Shown here piece after piece: positions 59,025 through 64,000 of a DNA stretch of 64,000 bases. The stretch comes from Heterostelium multicystogenum. Its lineage: Eukaryota; Evosea; Eumycetozoa; Acytosteliales; Acytosteliaceae. Position numbers and translations under genes: made by a program. Position 1 is the stretch's first letter. Each line of letters begins with the position of its first letter. The notes under the pieces were generated by a model. It was given only the letters and a program-made list of their open reading frames with translations, ran no database searches and was not told where the DNA came from. The stretch covers positions 1 to 64,000 of the forward strand of contig RCNN01000141.1 in NCBI GenBank assembly GCA_003667245.1, given 5' to 3'.

Positions 59025-60004
59025 CAGGTTAAACAGTCATGTCTTGATAGTTCAGCTCGAAACCAAAGATGTTTAATGAACACAAAAGTTTAGGTCAAGA
59101 TTTGGGTTATATTTCCTCGTTGAGTCATTCAATGATCGTGTGTACAATATCCATTCATTCTTTATTAAAATAGGCTTCCAGAACTTAGACTGATGTTTGA
59201 CACGAAAATGATCATTGTTCAGACAAAGGATGTCACTAAACCATTCCACGACATAATTCTAAGATATACTTAATATTTACTTAATATCAATCAATATAGT
59301 GTAGTTTCATTCATTTTTAATTGTCCCAAACTCATTGTCTAATTACTTTATCACTTATTCAAACTAATGTTCATCCACTAGTGCTTTTATTTTGGCTAAC
59401 TATTGGAATTCCAACCACCAATGCTTTACAGCATAATCCAAATCAATTCCTATCATAAATGCTGTTGAACAGTTCCAATGCAACAAACATGTTATCTCAA
59501 ATTCCATAATCATTTATTGGTTACCAATAATTGAACATTGCAAACGGAAAGTTTAAGTAGGTTCCCGCATAGATGTTGTACAAAAGATACTCCTACAAGT
59601 AGACCAAGTCATTATTAAATGCTCTATATCAGCAGTAACCAAGTTTGCAAGAACCGTTATATATTTGATTAGATATACACAATCAATTAGGTTATTCTAT
59701 TCATATTATTACCAGATCTTACAAAATTACACAATTATTAAAAAAAAAATTAAAATAAAAAAAAATAAAAAAAAATGAAAAAATCAAAAAAAAAACGAGC
59801 GAGCCTCTATCTATATGTCTGCTGTCTGTCTCTTAGGTCATTGTTAAACAAACAACATCATTGTGTGTGTCTCTTGGTGTATTGTAATAGGATTCTATTT
59901 TACTCTATTTATTATATAAATTAGTAACTATCAAGCCGCAGAAGAATATATATTACAAAAACAACAATAACAACAGCTACAACAACAACAACAACGATTC
60001 AACC

Positions 60005-63000
60005 ATGGTTGTCAAGAGAAAAGAATCAACTACATCTACATCTACAACTAAAGTTACCACCACCACTTCAAAGAAAAATGTTGAGCCATTGAAGAAATTA
60101 AAGAATGTATGTTTTTTGACGAATCGAAATGATAACGATAAACTAGTCATCCTATTTGCAATCGACCATTTTAACTCATATTCATTTGTAATATATATTA
60201 GGATGAGAATGATGATCTTTCTAAATCAATTTTAGCTTTGGGAAATGACTATGATGATGAAGATTTACAGTTTCAATCGAAATATTATAATGATGAAGAT
60301 AATAGTGGTAGTGGTGAAAGCGACACAGAGATGGATGACAATTTTTGCAGGTGACCATGATTTCGTCGATGGTGACGACGATGAAGAGATGCTCGACGAT
60401 AGTGAAGCTACGGTTGGTGGTGGAACTATCACTCCTGAATACAACGAAGCTAACGACAAAACGATATGCTAATTTGCGTGTCAAGAGCACTGAAAACGCC
60501 GAACAGTCAAGAGCACCAACTACAGAGGAGATGCAAGAGTTCCGTGAAACTCAGACCTCTTCAACTCCAACCTTTTCCGTCTGCAAATCAACGAACTCTT
60601 CCGTGAGATCAAAGTCAACTACACTAAGACCACTGCACTGGAGTCGGCTCTCTATCAGTTGAAGGAGATTATTGAGTCGATTCCAGATCAAATCGTCAAT
60701 GTATATAGCAACAACGTCGAAAGCGTCAAGTTGCTCGATATCACCGGTGAGGACTTGCAGCTCGAGTTTAGTAAGCCCAAGGCAGTTGAGATCATCGGTA
60801 GCTACATGTTGAAGACTGTGACCAAGTCGAATCCAAACGTCGACATGGCCATCGAGATTCCAGAGAGTTGCTTTACCAAGTCCGACGCCAACAACTTCAA
60901 ATACTTCACAAAGCGTAATCTCTATGTTTGGACATTGGCTCAAGCCATTCAGAAGCACTCTCGTTTCACCAACGTCCAGCTCACCAACTTCAACGGCGAC
61001 TCGAACAAGCAGATACTTATCGTCAAGCCAAACGCAGATCCAACCACTGGTGCACACACTCGTTTCACAATTAGAATCATACCATACATCTCTAAATCAC
61101 AATTCAGAATCGACACCAAATTCAACCCAAATGCAAATTGTATCTTTGCCAACAGCGATGAACAACCACAGCAATCGAACAACACAGCAACAATCTACAA
61201 TGTCAATACATATAAGGACCACGATACTGTTTTAACCCAACTTCCCAGCAGGAGTAACCAATTCAAAGAAAGATACCAAGAAGATATTCGGTATGTTTGC
61301 AATGGGTGCCCATTGGCGCCTATCATTGTGCGGGAATCCAGCCAATCATCTACTAACCTATCTCTTTTGTTTCTAGAATGTGTTCAACGATCAGCATTTT
61401 ATAACAGCGCAATCTTGGAAGATGCTTTGTTTTTCGATCACATGAATCTGCTGAATTGAGAAGATTAGAAATGCACCAGTACTCATCGATACTATTCTGC
61501 TTTTGAAATCATGGTTGTTGGTAAAGAAGATTCCAACCATCAATAGCTTCCATCTATCCATGTTGGTAGCATATCTTTACAGCATTGGTCGTATCAACAA
61601 GGCAATGAGCACCTACCAAGCATTCCGTATGACTTTGGTATTCATTTCAAAGGACTTTAACAAACCACTCGAATTCAAAACTCGAAAAAGACTCCACATT
61701 GAAGCAAGGAGAATATATTGAATCATTCCAAAAGCTATATCCAGTCATCTTGGTTGATCCATCTGGTCTACTCAACGTATTTTCAAGAGTCACCTCCTGG
61801 GCAATGAAAGAAGTAAGCCAAAATTGGACCAGACCAAATAGTACCAATACTAACTTAATCTATCATTGAACTCTATAGCTACAAAGTGAAGCAGTCCAAA
61901 GCGTTGAAGAATTTAGATAGTGGAGATGGATTTGAGGATATCTTTTTGGCCAAGAATCATCCATTGATGAACTACGACTATATTATTAATATCAAATTAT
62001 CAAAGGAATGCCAATTTGAAAGTACCAACCAATGATTATTTCCAAGAGGAGTTGTATGTTGACCATTCAATCTATCGTTCATTGTACAAGTCTTTGACCA
62101 ATCGTGCTCGCTCCATCACCATTGTCTCACAAGCTGAGCCTGTGTGCTGGTCTGTCAACCAACCCATTCCTGAGCCATACGAACGTACTGTCCAGGTTGC
62201 TATTCAGTTGAATCCAGATCACTGGCTTCGTTGATCGATATGGGTCCATCCGCTGACCACAAAGACGCCGCCAAGTTCCGTCAAGTCTGGGGTGCCAAAA
62301 TCTCAGTTGCGTCGTTTCAAGATGGTTCCATCCACGAGGCTGCAACATGGGCTCCCAAAGATGGATTACGTCACTTGGGTTGTCGAAGATATCGCCAAGT
62401 ACATTTTGGGATTCCATCTCAAGGTGCCAGCTGCAAACATTCAATCTTTGATCACCAAGTTCGATCGTGTTTTATACGCTCCAAATCTTGAAGATCATAC
62501 TTTGAACGCTATAAAAGCTAAAGGAAAGCTTGTCCAAGAAATTAACTCCACTCGAAATTGCCCCTCAAGATTCAAGAGTACACTGCAATGAATCCAGCTC
62601 TTCGTTACAACCTCAGTCACCACCACCTACGATCCAACCTACACCCAAAAACACCCCCATTGAAATCCTCTTGCACTTTTGAGCACTCTCGTTTCTGGAC
62701 TACAGATATCGACTCAATCAATGCTCTCAAGACTGCTTTTATTTTGAAGATTGCCAAAGAGTTGGATGGAGACAACTACCACGCACAGTTGACCGAAGAA
62801 TACTTGGATATCCAAACCGATGGATTCATCTTCCGTCTCATTCCATACTACTCAAAGGAGATCGAACACTTCACCTCTAAGCACTCTGATAAACTCAAGA
62901 AGATGATGTATTACCAGAGATCGTACTTGCACCACCAATATATCCAAACTCTTCACACCAGCTACCCATCCTATGGTGCTGCCACTCGTTTGGCCTTGCG

Positions 63001-63969
63001 TTGGCTACACTCCAACCACTTTACAATCAACCATTAAGCAACAAACCATTGAGCTCATCATGGCCCACATCTACAAACAGGTTCAGTTGAATCGTGACAG
63101 CAACAACGATCAAAATTTCCCAGTAACACCAATCTTGGCATTCTTTTAGATTCCTCCACTTGGTTGCCTTCCATTGACTGGGAAGAGCAGCCATTGATCG
63201 TCGATTTTAACGACTCAATGACATTAGCCGATGTTAACTCGATCAAAGCCATCTTTGAGCAACAAAAGTCAGTTGGTAACCTTCCACTCTTTTTCATTGC
63301 CACCGATAAAGACCGACCATCCGTTTGGTGGAAAGATATCAACTCACGTGATTTTTCAGTTCGTACAAGATTTGTTGCACTAGCTAAAGAATCATTAGAT
63401 TTGATCAACTCTAGCTTCAACGACAGCCAATTCGATTGGGCTATCGATTTTCCAACCATCATACACCGACTACAATGTTATCCTCACACTCAATAACCAA
63501 TATATCACCAACTACGACAGAAAATTAATCAATTGATTTCCGGATCTCAATCTACAACAGCTCAACCATCGACTCAACAACCAACACAAGCCCAAACCAA
63601 CTAACATTGTTTCATCAAATCCATATGCCAAAGTTAATCCACTTTCTCTTATTAAAAATATCAAATCCAATAATCAACCAACAACAACCGATAAACAAAA
63701 AAAACCATCTAACAACACTGCCAAAAACAAATGGAGTAGTCAAACAAAAATTTAAATCCCAGGTTTAAATATAGTAGAGAAATTCGTAAGCAAATTAAAA
63801 CGACAGATTCAGCGAAATACTGCACCATTTAGCTATGATGGAAATTGGAGGTGACAAGATTGGAATTAAATGGAATTCATCCGTTTAAAACACCACATCC
63901 TTTGAAACCTTCTAAAATCCCAATATACAATTTCCACTGGTAAGTTTAAAAATTATAATAATAAAATGA
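60005..63969 (+). CDS. nol6: Nucleolar protein 6 / Utp22 (Nrap), frame-broken
   Basis: A component of the UTP-C part of the small-subunit processome, needed for 18S pre-rRNA processing. The start MVVKRKESTTSTSTTKVTTT is at 60005. An intron (about 60108-60200) and a long acidic arm (GESDTEMDDNF, GDDDEEMLDDSEATVGGG) come first. The Nrap core follows: INELFREIKVNYTKTTALES, ALYQLKEIIESIPD, AVEIIGSYMLKTVTKSNPNV, MAIEIPESCFTKSDANNFKY, FTIRIIPYISKSQFRI, LLKSWLLVKKIPTINSFHLS, MLVAYLYSIGRINKAMSTYQ, FWTTDIDSINALKTAFILKI, DGFIFRLIPYYSKEIEHFTS, YGAATRLALRWLHSNHF, IYKQVQLNRDSNNDQNFPVT and PLFFIATDKDRPSVWW. At least nine single-base breaks are seen (e.g. near 60350, 60465, 60570, 61440, 61700, 61990, 62230, 62590, 63030, 63170, 63480), with introns near 61290-61377 and 61812-61878. 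The end at 63967-63969 follows QFPL, where a GTAAGTTT donor could instead lead to an exon beyond the window. Confidence 0.88.
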
Positions 63970-64000
63970 CGAACTAGAAATACTAATAAATTATATAAAT

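Larger units (their letters stand above)
58375..60004. other. 1.6-kb divergent intergenic region rich in inverted repeats
   Basis: Between the Cry-like gene and NOL6. It contains hairpins at 58510-58534 and 58957-58995, a palindrome at 59007-59024, and three AATGATCATT sites (58714, 59011, 59207). No open frame of note. An A-rich stretch (about 59735-59795) precedes NOL6. Confidence 0.6.

Noticed and set aside
60551..61057. 168-codon minus-strand frame inside NOL6
   Set aside because: Antisense shadow of the conserved Nrap core, which is clearly the coding strand.

Overview
The window is nuclear DNA of a dictyostelid social amoeba. Non-coding DNA is very AT-rich, with long A/T runs and ATT, CAA and AAAT simple repeats. 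Genes are short and close together, and introns are short with GTAAGT/GTATGT...AG ends. Several genes have typically dictyostelid products: a Rab14, the 34-kDa calcium-regulated actin-bundling protein, profilin, a hybrid histidine kinase, a B-box/beta-propeller protein and a dictyostelid-type ankyrin-repeat protein. Codons ending in G or C are common in the conserved genes (chaperonin, actin-bundling protein), which points away from D. discoideum itself to a relative with less AT-rich coding DNA. The species cannot be named from the sequence alone.

Layout. 0-9.9 kb: a broken PD-(D/E)XK (Uma2-like) gene, rab14, a large RhoGAP with two PH domains and an F-box, and a divergent pair, GPN1 (RNA polymerase II assembly GTPase) and DTWD1 (tRNA acp3U modification). 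10-17 kb: an ankyrin-repeat protein, a secreted and membrane-anchored repeat protein, and a PP2A B'' regulatory subunit. 17-20.9 kb: a gene-poor stretch. 20.9-33 kb: abpB, a SAP-PNKP DNA-repair enzyme, chaperonin cct4, a 2.7-kb gap, pex13 and profilin. 33.6-49 kb: an unknown charged protein, a small GNWRG-repeat protein, two mitochondrial candidates, an acidic protein, two tandem short-chain dehydrogenases with a possible small histone-fold gene between them, a low-molecular-weight protein tyrosine phosphatase, a B-box protein and a TBC RabGAP. 50.8-64 kb: a hybrid histidine kinase, MMAB, a gene with a Cry-type (delta-endotoxin N-terminal) pore-forming domain, and the ribosome-biogenesis factor NOL6/Utp22, which runs almost to the window end.

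Most genes are ordinary housekeeping or signalling genes on alternating strands, and there is no operon-like organisation. Functional themes that recur are small-GTPase control and vesicle traffic (rab14, RhoGAP, TBC), actin dynamics (abpB, profilin) and RNA or ribosome biogenesis (GPN1, DTWD1, NOL6).

Two cautions. First, many clearly conserved genes are broken by single-base insertions or deletions, mostly in short homopolymers (rab14, RhoGAP, GPN1, DTWD1, ankyrin, PP2A B'', PNKP, cct4, histidine kinase, NOL6), while neighbours such as pex13, profilin, the dehydrogenases and the B-box gene are intact. This looks like uncorrected long-read sequence rather than mass pseudogenisation, so CDS spans are given from first to last recognisable codon and include introns and frame breaks. 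Second, the less usual content is the Cry-like gene, a set of strong inverted repeats around it, the Uma2-like remnant and a possible unpredicted CENP-X-like gene. I did not find a CRISPR array, transposon, rRNA or convincing tRNA.
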